This document shows positions 37,847-47,289 of a DNA stretch of 64,000 nt, piece by piece; the stretch's first letter is position 1, and every line of letters starts with the position of its first letter. The DNA comes from Calothrix sp. HK-06. Its GTDB lineage: Bacteria > Cyanobacteriota > Cyanobacteriia > Cyanobacteriales > Nostocaceae. A program made the position numbers and the translations under genes. The stretch is from assembly GCF_001904745.1 (NCBI RefSeq), contig NZ_MRCD01000008.1, forward strand, positions 110,300-174,299, written 5' to 3'. A model generated the notes under the pieces. That model did not search any database and was not told where the DNA came from. It worked only from the letters and a program-made list of their open reading frames with translations.

Positions 37847-39541
37847 TTAATGGCGCTCGCGCGTTTGGAATGCAGCGATTGCAGTGTGTAAGGTAAGAAA
37901 AATATGTTCAGAACCAATCTGAAGTAGAAGCTGCGACCGCTTCAATTGCCTATATAAATCTTGTTTGACACGTGTCATGGCAAAGGTAATACCCCTGGCG
38001 GCTAGTTCGCTATGCAATTCTGTTAATGTATCGATAGCAGTAATATCAACTTCAACAATTGCTTCTGTGTTCAGCACAAACCACTCTACAGGTGTTGTTT
38101 CTGCCTCAATTGCTTCCAATGCTCGTTGTTTGAAATGTTCTACATTAGCAAAGCAAAGGGGAGCGTCATACCGATAAATTACCAATCCTGGGATAGTTTT
38201 AGCTCCTTCCCAATCTTCAATATCGTGTAATCCTGGTAAACCCGGCACTTCACCCAAAACTGCATCATGGGGTCGTGCTACCCTTGCAAATAAATCAATA
38301 ACAGATAAACCCACCGCTACACCAACACCGACCAAAATATCTGTGAACAGAACTCCAACAGTTGTAGCTAGAGCTAAGAATAGCTCAGTGCGTCGGAATT
38401 TTGTCAACCTGAGAAATTCTGGTATTTCAATAAGTTTGGTAGCTGCATAAATGACAATGGCGCCTAACGCTGCCTTGGGGAACTGTGCCAGCAACGGTCG
38501 TAGAAATAACAAAACCAAGATGACTACAAATAGGGCAACTAAAGAGAACACTTGACTTTTACTTCCTAATGAGTTCGCGATTGCAGTGCGACTACCACTA
38601 CTACTAATAGGAAAACCCTGCATCAATCCGTTTGCCAAGTTGGAGGCTCCTAGTGCCAATAGTTCTTGGTTAGCATCAATTTTGTAGTGGTTGCGGGTAG
38701 CAAATGCTCTTGCTGTTAGGACATTATCTGAATAGCTAACAACCGCAATCCCAATGGCTGAAGCTAGAAATTTTGATATTTCTCTAATCGATAACTGAGG
38801 TAAACTAAAATGCGGTAAGCCAGATGGAATTTCTCCTACAACACCTACTCCTTGTCGGTCGAGATGGAGTAAACTGACACTAGCCGTTGCCAGTAACACC
38901 GCCAACAGCGGACCAGGTGCATTTGGGAAGCGGCGCTGAATTATAAATAAAAAAGCTAAAACTATAATTCCTAAAATCAGAGTTGGTTGGTGAATTTGAT
39001 TCAGCTTTCCCAAAAATTCACTCAGTTCCCCGAAAACAGTATTCGCTTCAATATTAATGCCACCTATTTTACCTAACTGCCCAGCAATCATAATTACGGC
39101 AACCCCTGTCATATAACCAACTAAAATTGGTTTAGACAGCAAATTTGCAAGAAAACCCAGACGGGCAATGTAGCCAATAATGCATATAGCACCAACCATT
39201 AAAGCCAGCAGAGAAGCAAGATTGGCATAGTTACCACCATTGGATGCAACCAAAGGAGCAATTGTTGCCGCTGTCATTACCGCAGTCGTCGATTCTGGTC
39301 CCACTGAAATTTGTGGCGATGACCCAAGCATTGTATAAATAATCATTGGCGGTAAAATTGCCCACAATCCCACTACAGGTTCCAATCCTGCTAACTCACC
39401 ATAAGCCATGCACTGTGGTATCAAGTAAGCTGCTACCGTTACACCCGCTAGTATGTCTCCACGCAACCATGCTCGCTGGTAAGATAGTAAGCGTTTCAAC
39501 CCTGGTATACGTGGTAAGTTTATTCGGTGCTTTTTCAACAT
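37847..39541 (-). CDS. SulP-family anion transporter with STAS domain
   Basis: About 564 residues from ATG 39541 (GTG 39550 is an alternative). Ten or more transmembrane segments start with RGDILAGVTVAAYLIPQCMAY, the SulP signature, and include ISVGPESTTAV and the GFPISSSGSRTAIANSLGSK core. A cytosolic STAS domain at about 440-555 follows. In cyanobacteria the family covers Na+-dependent bicarbonate uptake (BicA) and sulfate transport; the sequence alone does not settle which. No operon partner is seen. Confidence 0.92.
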   Translation of the reverse strand: MLKKHRINLPRIPGLKRLLSYQRAWLRGDILAGVTVAAYLIPQCMAYGELAGLEPVVGLWAILPPMIIYTMLGSSPQISVGPESTTAVMTAATIAPLVASNGGNYANLASLLALMVGAICIIGYIARLGFLANLLSKPILVGYMTGVAVIMIAGQLGKIGGINIEANTVFGELSEFLGKLNQIHQPTLILGIIVLAFLFIIQRRFPNAPGPLLAVLLATASVSLLHLDRQGVGVVGEIPSGLPHFSLPQLSIREISKFLASAIGIAVVSYSDNVLTARAFATRNHYKIDANQELLALGASNLANGLMQGFPISSSGSRTAIANSLGSKSQVFSLVALFVVILVLLFLRPLLAQFPKAALGAIVIYAATKLIEIPEFLRLTKFRRTELFLALATTVGVLFTDILVGVGVAVGLSVIDLFARVARPHDAVLGEVPGLPGLHDIEDWEGAKTIPGLVIYRYDAPLCFANVEHFKQRALEAIEAETTPVEWFVLNTEAIVEVDITAIDTLTELHSELAARGITFAMTRVKQDLYRQLKRSQLLLQIGSEHIFLTLHTAIAAFQTRERH

Positions 39542-39550
39542 GGCATTCAC

Positions 39551-39878
39551 AGATAGGACTGGGGCTTAGTTCAAGAAAACATTAACTAGAGTATAAGAAA
39601 AGTTTATGGTAATATTTTAGCTAAAAACAGGGGCCGGATTGGTTAAACTTGCCCGAAGCTGAAAGTAAATCATTGCAACTAACACTTTGTAAGTGGCGCT
39701 AGCAAAAGTCGAACGAACTCGCTGATATCGCGTGCTTGCTGATGCAAGCATTACAAATAAATCAGCAAAACTAAAAATACACTATCTGTGAAGCACCATC
39801 TCTAACATCCCTACCCCTGGCGCCTTCAGAAAAATAGAGCGAAAATATAATCTGGTACAGTTGAATGGTGGGGGCAGT
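39551..39878. other. Spacer between SulP and the retron-associated genes
   Basis: About 330 bases without a gene, containing one GGCGCC copy at 39819. It must hold the promoters of the divergent SulP gene and of the ARM gene. I see no named repeat or RNA motif. Confidence 0.45.
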
Positions 39879-42800
39879 ATGAAATTAATTAAGCGGACAA
39901 CGCTGCATTATCGTGAAGGTACATCTGACAAGGTTTATGAAGTAGATATTTGCCAAACTGGTGAAGTACAGTATGTTGTTAACTTTCGTTACGGGAAACG
40001 CGGCGCCAATTTAAAAGAGGGTGTAAAAACGACTCAAGCTGTACCCTTAAATGAAGCAGAGCGAGTATTCGACAAGCTTGTTCAAGAAAAAACTAAAAAG
40101 GGATATCAAGATGTATCCACTCCTGCACCTACAGATCAAACACAACCAGTAGTAACGAACAAAACTCGCGAAGAAGCTATATTAACTCGTCTTGCTAACA
40201 ACCAACCAAGTAAATGGAAGTTAGAAAGAGCAATATGGCGCGCGGGTGAGCTTAAAATAAAAGAAGCGGCGCCTCTACTCATCAAGCTTATTGGAACAGG
40301 CGAGCCTTTACGTGATTATTGTATAGCTTGGGCATTAGGATATTGTGGAAGTCAAGAAGCTATCCCTATACTTATTCAACTTTATCAAAACGCATCTTCA
40401 CCTGAATTTGTAAGTCGAATAGCATTTGAAGCCCTATTGCAACTTAGTGACGCTAGCACCAAAGCTGAGTTACAAGCAGAAATGATAGAGTTTTTGCCCA
40501 AAAATTTACAAAAATTAGCGCGTAATGGTTCGGCAGAAAAATTTGCATCTGAACTCGACCATTATTTTAAGCGTGGAGATTACAAAAGTTTTGCTGTTCT
40601 AGATAAACTCTATCAAATAGATAATAATCATATTCGTCCAGTATTACTAGAAATCTTACGCACAGCCCCATATAAACCTAATTATTTCAAGTATTTGCGA
40701 CATATATTTAAAATGGCAGAGTATCGTAATGATGCCGAAGTATACAGTATTTTTGCTTATCGATTTGAAAAAGAACCAGGAACATTTGAGAATGATAGTA
40801 ACTATTGGGAATGGAATCCTACTACTCAAAGGTATAGTAAAGTTGATAAAAAACGCTATGAAGAGGAACTAAAAAGTCCAACCTCAACAAAAGCATATAG
40901 TAATCAAACTCAAGCGTACTTGCAGCGAAGAATTTGGCGTACACTCAAACAATTGGGAGAAGAAGGCGCCGTAGAATATGTAAATATGGCAGCTAGCGTC
41001 TTGCTTCAATATTCTGATGCAGACGCAGAACCAATTAGAGAGACTACTTTTCACCGTTGGAATTATTCTAATTGGACTCGAACGGAATTTCGCAATACGT
41101 GGGATGCATATGCTGGTTACATAACTTTTAATCATATACTTTATGAGAACAGCGCGCGTTACGAATTAAAAACAAACTCCAAAGCATGGAAATGTAAAGC
41201 AGGATATAAACCAGGTACACCAGAACCAAAACGCGAAGAAGCATTTCCACAACTATGGGAACAACACCCGCAGGTATTATTTAGACTATTACTAGAAAGT
41301 CAATGCTCTCCAGTTCACGAGTTTGCTGTCAAAGCACTGCGAACATGTACCAGCTTTTGTACATCTATAAATATAGATAATATTATTCAACTACTGCAAA
41401 AGCCCTATGAAGTTACTGCACAGTTTGCATGTGAATTAGCACAGTCTAAATATAACGAGCAAGAACCTAATATCGAACTTGTCTTAGCTGTAATTAACAG
41501 CGCATCTCAAACTGCAAGAAGTTTAGCCTATCAATGGGTAGAAAGTAACCGAGAGTTTTTCTTACGAGATACCAACTTTATCACAGCTTTAATCGTCAAT
41601 CCACATGATGACACCCGTAACTTTGCGAAAAAACTTTTAAGTGCAACAGTAATTAATGACACAACCGCGCGAGTTATCCTAGGAAGAATAATTATTGAAC
41701 TGTTAGCATTTACACCCGAAGTATCGGCTGAAATTATTAAAGAAATTAGCGAAATATTACTTATAAGCTTTGCTCCCCAACTGCGAACATTAGGGATGAG
41801 TGTAATTAATGACTTACTAGCACATCCAGTATTAGAAATTCAAGAATTAGGCGCCAGTATTTTACTCAACCACCAAACCAGTGCCGAAAACCTACCCAGC
41901 AATATTATAAAATCATTACTAGCATCATCATACGAAACATTGCGAGTTATAGGAATTCGATTATTTGGACAACTACCCGATGCCAAACTGTTAGAAGACA
42001 GTACCTTAATTATTGCAATGGCAGTAAATGGCAACTCTGAAATACGCAATGCCATCAAACCAATTATCCATAGATTAGGCGCCGCTTATCCAGACTTCCA
42101 AATAGATGTAGCACATGAAATTATCGAAATATTACTTACTCCAGAACAACACGAAGGAGTGCATAGTTACCTACTCCACCTCCTCCAAGAACAACCAGGA
42201 TGGATGACAAGTATTACTAAAGACACAGCATTACCCTTACTCCAAACCAAATCATCAGCAGCACAAGAACTTGGAGGACTAATACTTCAAGCCAACCTAA
42301 CCGCATGGGTATCTCAATTTACAACCAGCGAAATAGTTAAGCTGAGTAACCATGAAATAATGGCAGTTCGGCAAGTAGCGCAACAAATGCTATCGCACAA
42401 CGTAGAAAAACTTCGCAACAACCCCCAAGAACTAGCTATTGCGGTCAAAACACTAGAAGCAAAATGGCAAGACACACGCGACTTCGCATTTAATATATTT
42501 ACTACCCAATTCGGCGCCCAACAATTCACCCCCCAAGTGTTAATCTCCATCTGCGACAGCGTAAGAGAAGAAACCAGAAAATTTGGTAGAGACTTACTAA
42601 CGCAAAACTTCCAAACCCAAGACGCAGAACAATACCTACTCAAATTTAGTGAACACCCATCTTCCGACATGCAAACCTTAGTCACCAACTACCTAGAAAA
42701 CCACGCCAAAGACAACCCACAACGCCTACAGCAACTAACACCATACTTCACCACAGTACTATCAAACATCAACCGTAGCCGAACAGCCAAACAACGCATC

Positions 42801-42998
42801 TTCCAATTCCTCAAAACCGAATCACAAAAAAGCGAACAAGCAGCGCAAATAGTAGCAGAAATAATGACCCGTCAATCCCTCACCATAGCAAAACAAGACA
42901 AAGCCACCACCCTGCAAATAATGCTAACAATCCGTAAAAAATACCCTCACCTAACCCTCCCCCTCAACATCCTTACACTGACCGAAACCAGAATATAA
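39879..42998 (+). CDS. WGR-domain HEAT/ARM-repeat protein, retron-associated (ARM component)
   Basis: About 1039 residues from ATG 39879, preceded by GGTGGGGG; a TTG at 39861 would add six residues. Residues 1-80 are a WGR domain (YEVDICQTGEVQYVVNFRYG), a nucleic-acid-linked fold. The remainder is a solenoid of HEAT/armadillo-like helical pairs, with repeats such as LIKLIGTGEPLRDYCIAWAL near residue 130. The WHSWIM gene starts 21 bases after the stop, with the retron RNA and reverse transcriptase beyond. From memory, ARM plus WHSWIM is the accessory pair of type XIII retrons. An alternative reading is MolR-like, as WGR/ARM proteins also occur with SWIM and MoxR genes. Confidence 0.82.
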   Translation: MKLIKRTTLHYREGTSDKVYEVDICQTGEVQYVVNFRYGKRGANLKEGVKTTQAVPLNEAERVFDKLVQEKTKKGYQDVSTPAPTDQTQPVVTNKTREEAILTRLANNQPSKWKLERAIWRAGELKIKEAAPLLIKLIGTGEPLRDYCIAWALGYCGSQEAIPILIQLYQNASSPEFVSRIAFEALLQLSDASTKAELQAEMIEFLPKNLQKLARNGSAEKFASELDHYFKRGDYKSFAVLDKLYQIDNNHIRPVLLEILRTAPYKPNYFKYLRHIFKMAEYRNDAEVYSIFAYRFEKEPGTFENDSNYWEWNPTTQRYSKVDKKRYEEELKSPTSTKAYSNQTQAYLQRRIWRTLKQLGEEGAVEYVNMAASVLLQYSDADAEPIRETTFHRWNYSNWTRTEFRNTWDAYAGYITFNHILYENSARYELKTNSKAWKCKAGYKPGTPEPKREEAFPQLWEQHPQVLFRLLLESQCSPVHEFAVKALRTCTSFCTSINIDNIIQLLQKPYEVTAQFACELAQSKYNEQEPNIELVLAVINSASQTARSLAYQWVESNREFFLRDTNFITALIVNPHDDTRNFAKKLLSATVINDTTARVILGRIIIELLAFTPEVSAEIIKEISEILLISFAPQLRTLGMSVINDLLAHPVLEIQELGASILLNHQTSAENLPSNIIKSLLASSYETLRVIGIRLFGQLPDAKLLEDSTLIIAMAVNGNSEIRNAIKPIIHRLGAAYPDFQIDVAHEIIEILLTPEQHEGVHSYLLHLLQEQPGWMTSITKDTALPLLQTKSSAAQELGGLILQANLTAWVSQFTTSEIVKLSNHEIMAVRQVAQQMLSHNVEKLRNNPQELAIAVKTLEAKWQDTRDFAFNIFTTQFGAQQFTPQVLISICDSVREETRKFGRDLLTQNFQTQDAEQYLLKFSEHPSSDMQTLVTNYLENHAKDNPQRLQQLTPYFTTVLSNINRSRTAKQRIFQFLKTESQKSEQAAQIVAEIMTRQSLTIAKQDKATTLQIMLTIRKKYPHLTLPLNILTLTETRI

Positions 42999-43019
42999 AA
43001 TTAACCTAAAACAAAAACA

Positions 43020-44660
43020 ATGCAATTTAACTACACCTACAAAAACAACACAACCGTCCAAGAAAATGGCGCCAACACCCAAATGTCATTTTCACCTGAC
43101 ACCACCCGTCCCCCAACATACTTCATCGGCGAACTACGACAAAACATAGCATTTCGCGAAGCAATAAGCGCCCTACATGATGTTGTCATCTCCGACCTAC
43201 GTTTCAAACCCAAAGACAAAACAGCATACAAAGAATGGCGCCAACAACAAGAAGACCTCAACTGGGACTTAATAGCAGCAATGCGTCAAGACGTAACAGC
43301 AAAAATTCAAACCCTGCAACAAGAATACAACCAACTAACCAAACAAAGTTACGAAAGAATGGCGCCATTTTACACAGCCAGACAAAAATACTTTAACTAC
43401 CTATACGAAAAAGACCTAGACGCATGGTTTGTCCTCGACCCAGTAATCACAGTACATCCAGACGAAGTATTCTTTGAATGTTTTAGTATAGACGAATCAA
43501 GCTACGGGCGCCTAAGTGCCAGCTACGAAGTCTTTAAAAACATCAACGAATTTGCTTGCGGAACAACCAACGTAGACTACTCAGCAGCACTATACGAAGA
43601 ATTTCAAAAAATCCGTACCTACAAAACCACCGAACTCAAAGTAGACCCATCTGGCTTTGAAATAGAAACCACCAACGAAGAAGCATACAAAGAAGTAAAA
43701 ATAGACTTACCCGACACCTGGGTACGAGGGTTTCTACAAGTAAGTTCAGCAATGTGCTTACCTACAATCCAATTCGACCTACACCCAACTGACATCTATA
43801 ATATGTGCTTTATACTGCGGCGCCATAAAGAAAAACAAGGCCCCCGCAGTATGCGCTACCATCTCGAACCAGGGAAACCCATCCGTATCGTATTTGAACC
43901 GTGGAACATCGAAGTAATCTGTCCCCGTTCACCATACCTTGGTTCAGAACCACAAACAATAAGAGTATGGGGACGTAGGCGCCTCTTAATCCTCGAACGT
44001 CTCATACCCATAGCCAAAAAATTCACCGTTCATCTACTAGGAACAGGAATGCCATCATTTTACATCTCTGACTTGGGCGACATGTCATTCACCCTAGGAC
44101 TATCAGGATGGACAGCAAACGACTGGTCAACATCAGGAAACTTCGACTTGATGGCACCGCGCGCAGATGTAGACGAATGGACACAAAAACAAATCTTTAA
44201 CGCGCTACATGAAAACTGGGTAGAAACAGCAGACGATTTAGCAAAACGACTAAAATTAAGTCGCGCCGCTATTACAGGCGCATTAAGTGTTTACACACAA
44301 GCAGGACGTGTAATATACGACTTAAATAAAAAAGTTTATCGTATTCGTGAACTTAGTCGTGACCCCTTACCAATGGACAGATTACGCTTTGCAAACGAAC
44401 GAGAAGAAGGCGCCACAAAGTTTTTAGCGAACAACGCCATTCAAATAACATCAGTCGATGACAGCAATAATAGACTAACAATACAAGGTAATGTTAAAGA
44501 TAAACAAAAAACTTACACACCATCTTTGACGATTGATAATGACGAGCGTATAATTGGAGCAGAGTGTACTTGTAACTGGCACCAACAAAACAAACTGTTC
44601 AAAGGGCCATGCGAGCATATTCTGGCACTACGAATGCAACATAGTCGTGGGCGCCAATAG
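43020..44660 (+). CDS. Winged-helix–SWIM zinc-finger protein, retron-associated (WHSWIM component)
   Basis: A 546-residue protein. The first 390 residues are mixed alpha-beta and unnamed. A winged helix follows at about 395-455 (QIFNALHENWVETADDLAKR and AAITGALSVYTQAGRVIYDL). The C-terminal SWIM motif is complete: Cys516-x-Cys518, then Cys531-x-His533 in GPCEHILALR. SWIM fingers bind DNA or proteins. It lies 21 bases after the ARM-repeat gene (probable operon). Its stop is only eight bases before the first retron RNA, so the RNA may come from the same transcript. The pairing agrees with type XIII retrons as I remember them. Enzymatic activity is not evident. Confidence 0.83.
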   Translation: MQFNYTYKNNTTVQENGANTQMSFSPDTTRPPTYFIGELRQNIAFREAISALHDVVISDLRFKPKDKTAYKEWRQQQEDLNWDLIAAMRQDVTAKIQTLQQEYNQLTKQSYERMAPFYTARQKYFNYLYEKDLDAWFVLDPVITVHPDEVFFECFSIDESSYGRLSASYEVFKNINEFACGTTNVDYSAALYEEFQKIRTYKTTELKVDPSGFEIETTNEEAYKEVKIDLPDTWVRGFLQVSSAMCLPTIQFDLHPTDIYNMCFILRRHKEKQGPRSMRYHLEPGKPIRIVFEPWNIEVICPRSPYLGSEPQTIRVWGRRRLLILERLIPIAKKFTVHLLGTGMPSFYISDLGDMSFTLGLSGWTANDWSTSGNFDLMAPRADVDEWTQKQIFNALHENWVETADDLAKRLKLSRAAITGALSVYTQAGRVIYDLNKKVYRIRELSRDPLPMDRLRFANEREEGATKFLANNAIQITSVDDSNNRLTIQGNVKDKQKTYTPSLTIDNDERIIGAECTCNWHQQNKLFKGPCEHILALRMQHSRGRQ

Positions 44661-44667
44661 ATAAATA

Positions 44668-44901
44668 ATCGTGTAAGCGCGCTGGTAAAGATTCCTTGCA
44701 AATTGGGCGGTGTATCGCCGTCCGTGCATTCAGTCTAAACGCGCATCACTAGTCTACTCTTGACTGTGCGGTCTTACAGCACTACCCGTTATTCCGGTGT
44801 GACTTTCATAAAGTGAATGAAACGGGTAGTGCTGTGACCGCTTGAGTTGAGTAACCTAGTCCCCAGAGATTTACGAAGGGAAACCAGCGCACCTGCACGA
44901 T
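44668..44901 (+). ncRNA. Retron msr-msd RNA, copy A
   Basis: The copy is defined by comparison with 47290-47535. The ends pair as a1 (44668-44686) with a2 (44883-44901): 19 positions with a few mismatches. The msr core 44695-44772 is 61/78 identical, ungapped, to 47321-47398. It keeps two small hairpins, one around GGTGTAT and one around CACTAGTC. The msd hairpin has a 5' arm 44768-44790 and a 3' arm 44821-44841: a six-base foot, a TT bulge, a 15-base stem and a 30-base loop. The 3' flank 44837-44878 is 36/42 identical to copy B. It has no adjacent reverse transcriptase of its own. Confidence 0.86.
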
Positions 44902-44927
44902 ATTTTCGTAAGTTATTTTAATCGTAG

Positions 44928-44986
44928 GGTGCGTGACGCAACGAAAAAATTTCAACCTAGTTATAAGACTTGTAGCGTCACGCACC
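44928..44986. repeat. GGTGCGTGACGC inverted repeat
   Basis: Exact 12-base arms (44928-44939 and 44975-44986) around a 35-base spacer, just after retron RNA copy A and before the convergent peptidoglycan-binding gene. It belongs to the same family as 16290-16351 and 56995-57054 and could serve as a terminator for both flanking transcripts. Confidence 0.8.
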
Positions 44987-45002
44987 GCTCTTGTAATTAT
45001 GA

Positions 45003-45512
45003 TTAACACCCACCATAATAAGTAGCAAAACAGCGCTCAACATGAGAATCAAGTTTAATTAAAGCATCCCAAGACTTAGCGCCAACAACACCATCAGCAG
45101 TTAAACCAGCATAAGCTTGAAAATCCTTCACAGCTTGCACAGTCTTAGCCCCAAGCACACCATCAATAGCACCATTATAAAAACCAGCCGCAGACAAAGC
45201 TTCTTGAAGAGACTTCACAACACTTCCAGAACTATTTAACTTCAAAACAGGTAAACTAGCGGCGCCATCGCAAATAAAATTCCAAGTAGCAGCATCAGTA
45301 ACGCCAGTATTATTAATAAAACCAAGACATTGTAAATATCTAACAGCAGTCTCAGTTCCGGCGCCAAAATCACCATCAACATCAATTTCCAAAGCAGGAC
45401 TATAAATAGCAGCCAAACGTTGATTCAAACGCTTTTGCATCTCCTTAACATCTTGACCATTATTACCAAGTCTTAAAGTAGGCTTAAAAGTAGGGCATTG
45501 AATAGCAGTCAT
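45003..45512 (-). CDS. Double peptidoglycan-binding-domain (PG_binding_1) protein
   Basis: A 169-residue protein with two tandem PG_binding_1 three-helix domains. The first (about 13-80) has LRLGNNGQDVKEMQKRLNQR and DGDFGAGTETAVRYLQ. The second (about 88-152) has LNSSGSVVKSLQEALSAAGF and DGVLGAKTVQAVKDFQ. There is no catalytic domain and no signal peptide, so it is not an obvious exported wall hydrolase. The short C-terminus has two Cys (RCFATYYGGC). It lies on the minus strand between the two retron RNAs, 110 bases after the Tudor-knot-like gene, and looks inserted into the retron locus. Confidence 0.87.
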   Translation of the reverse strand: MTAIQCPTFKPTLRLGNNGQDVKEMQKRLNQRLAAIYSPALEIDVDGDFGAGTETAVRYLQCLGFINNTGVTDAATWNFICDGAASLPVLKLNSSGSVVKSLQEALSAAGFYNGAIDGVLGAKTVQAVKDFQAYAGLTADGVVGAKSWDALIKLDSHVERCFATYYGGC

Positions 45513-45587
45513 GATTTTAATCTCAACAAGTTTTTAATTTACATAACTAAACTACAAGCACCCTCAAGACAATTCCAGAAAAATAAT

Positions 45588-45605
45588 GGTACCCTCAAGG
45601 GTACC
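45588..45605 (-). terminator. Hairpin terminator of the Tudor-knot-like gene
   Basis: Exact seven-base arms GGTACCC and GGGTACC around a four-base loop, followed on the minus strand by ATTATTTTT. It lies 18 bases past the stop of the 45623-46933 gene, the proper place for an intrinsic terminator. Confidence 0.78.
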
Positions 45606-45622
45606 TTACTGTTTAATAAAAA

Positions 45623-46933
45623 TTAGCACATTTCATCCAAATCAACCCATTCATCGTAAGATGAATCGTAACCAATATACTGCACAAAATATTGCTGACC
45701 TTGGGTTTTTCCAATAATTGCTGAATACCAATCTTCATTATCTTCATCCCAAACTTTGACTTTATCACCGACCGCGTACCCATTTTCATCAGAGGAACTT
45801 TGGTTACGAATACGGATATCTTCCTCATCAACCCATTCATCACCAGATGAACCTTGACCAACGTAATGTACAAAAAACCGCTTCTCTTCCATTTTCTCAA
45901 TCGTTGCTCGGTACCAATCCTCTTCTTCTGAATCCCAAACCTCTATTGTTTGACCTAACGCATACTTATTGGTTGTATCTGAGCTTGCAGCAGATAAAAC
46001 ATCTTGTGGAGCTTTTGGAACTGCTTGAATTTCTGCCTTGGCTAAAGCATGAGCTTGCAAAATCAACTTACGAGCTACTGTTTGAATTCCTGTATGTTCG
46101 TAATAATTAGTAGTTTGGTCTAAGAATGCAGCTACAAAATCTAAGTTATCATCTGCAATTTGAATAAAATTACCCAAATTGCTAAAAATGGATTGGGGTG
46201 TTACACCTGTCTTAGAAACTAAATTACCCATCCAACCCTGTACCGAGTTAAAACCCTGAGTCACAAAACCCAGTTTATCAGAAGGGCTACCACCTGGAAG
46301 AGAACTGCTAATAGTTGAGAAAAGAGGATTTTGAGTAATTACGCTTGTATCGGCGCCTTGTATAATTTCTTGAATTTTGGTGAGAAAATCAGGACCTAAA
46401 GGTAAAATTCCATCAAGACAAACCAAAGCAACCATCCGCATTAAAGACGCATCTTGGTAGTGATTGCCGAGAGAATTAGCAAATTCTTGTGGATTTGGTT
46501 GTGGAATACCGTTGAGTTTGGAAAAAGCAATGATTTCAATTGCGATTTTTAAAACTAAATCAATTGTTTGAGTTACATCTGCCTTGGGAGTAATGTTGCT
46601 CAAAAAAGAGAGAAAGCCAATTTTTTCGCCAACTTTATTTGCTAAGGCAGCCGTTGCCATCGCCGTATCAGCTTTATCAATCGTTTGATACAATCTTACC
46701 GCTGTTTGGTAGCCTTGTTGTGGGTCTTCATACAAGCTAACAGCGTTCTGACGAATTTTTTGAATTACATTAGCATCGGTTTCTCCCGTAATAGTACGGA
46801 TACTATTGTCAAATCCCAGCAAATTACTCCACTGACCTGGCGCCACAAAATCAAGAGCCTTTAATACTTTGACAGTAATATTATCATTGGGTAACTCATC
46901 AATCAATTGAATTATAGATTTATCCATAGCCAA
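45623..46933 (-). CDS. Helical protein with two C-terminal Tudor-knot/Agenet-like domains
   Basis: A 436-residue protein. Residues 1-310 are mainly helical with Ile/Leu-rich amphipathic stretches; I do not recognise a family. The C-terminal 110 residues hold two copies of a barrel of about 50 residues: IEVWDSEEEDWYRATIEK…FFVHYVGQGSSGDEWVDEED and VKVWDEDNEDWYSAIIGK…YFVQYIGYDSSYDEWVDLDE. This WDxxxxDWYxAxI…Y.G…DEWV pattern is that of Tudor-knot/Agenet/chromo-barrel domains, which in eukaryotes bind modified histones or RNA. It sits between the two retron RNAs on the opposite strand. A link to retron RNA is speculative. Confidence 0.78.
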   Translation of the reverse strand: MAMDKSIIQLIDELPNDNITVKVLKALDFVAPGQWSNLLGFDNSIRTITGETDANVIQKIRQNAVSLYEDPQQGYQTAVRLYQTIDKADTAMATAALANKVGEKIGFLSFLSNITPKADVTQTIDLVLKIAIEIIAFSKLNGIPQPNPQEFANSLGNHYQDASLMRMVALVCLDGILPLGPDFLTKIQEIIQGADTSVITQNPLFSTISSSLPGGSPSDKLGFVTQGFNSVQGWMGNLVSKTGVTPQSIFSNLGNFIQIADDNLDFVAAFLDQTTNYYEHTGIQTVARKLILQAHALAKAEIQAVPKAPQDVLSAASSDTTNKYALGQTIEVWDSEEEDWYRATIEKMEEKRFFVHYVGQGSSGDEWVDEEDIRIRNQSSSDENGYAVGDKVKVWDEDNEDWYSAIIGKTQGQQYFVQYIGYDSSYDEWVDLDEMC

Positions 46934-47289
46934 TTATTAAATCCTCACATAGTGTTTACTATCACAATCAAATTCAGGCGTGTCCAGAAAGTAACACAAT
47001 TAACTGAACCTATTACTAGGGTTCCCATATATGGAAGCAAAATAACTTTTTATTACTAATTTTAAGATTCATTACAAACAACCTGTAATATAATAATACA
47101 TCTGTAAAATAATCCTATTTTCTATTGGGCATGTGCTGCCATAAATTCAAAGGCGCCAATAATCTAACAATCTTCTTATAAAATGATTGAAACTAAAATG
47201 ATTGAAACCTAGAAGCATATTTATAGTTGTGAAAAAAATATTTTTCCTCCACACCTACCCAAAATAGGGAGACTGCGAATACACTGGAT
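46934..47289. other. Spacer upstream of retron RNA copy B
   Basis: About 350 bases between the divergent Tudor-knot-like gene and retron RNA B. It holds a 14-base direct repeat (47181-47194 and 47195-47208, AAATGATTGAAAC-like) and an A/T-run palindrome near 47229-47246. The promoter for the RNA and RT presumably lies here. No gene is seen. Confidence 0.5.

Noticed and set aside
47181..47208. Two AAATGATTGAAAC-like direct repeats resembling the 3' end of cyanobacterial CRISPR repeats
   Set aside because: Only two 14-base copies placed directly side by side, no spacer-sized unique sequence between them, no further repeats and no cas gene. A short tandem duplication explains them.
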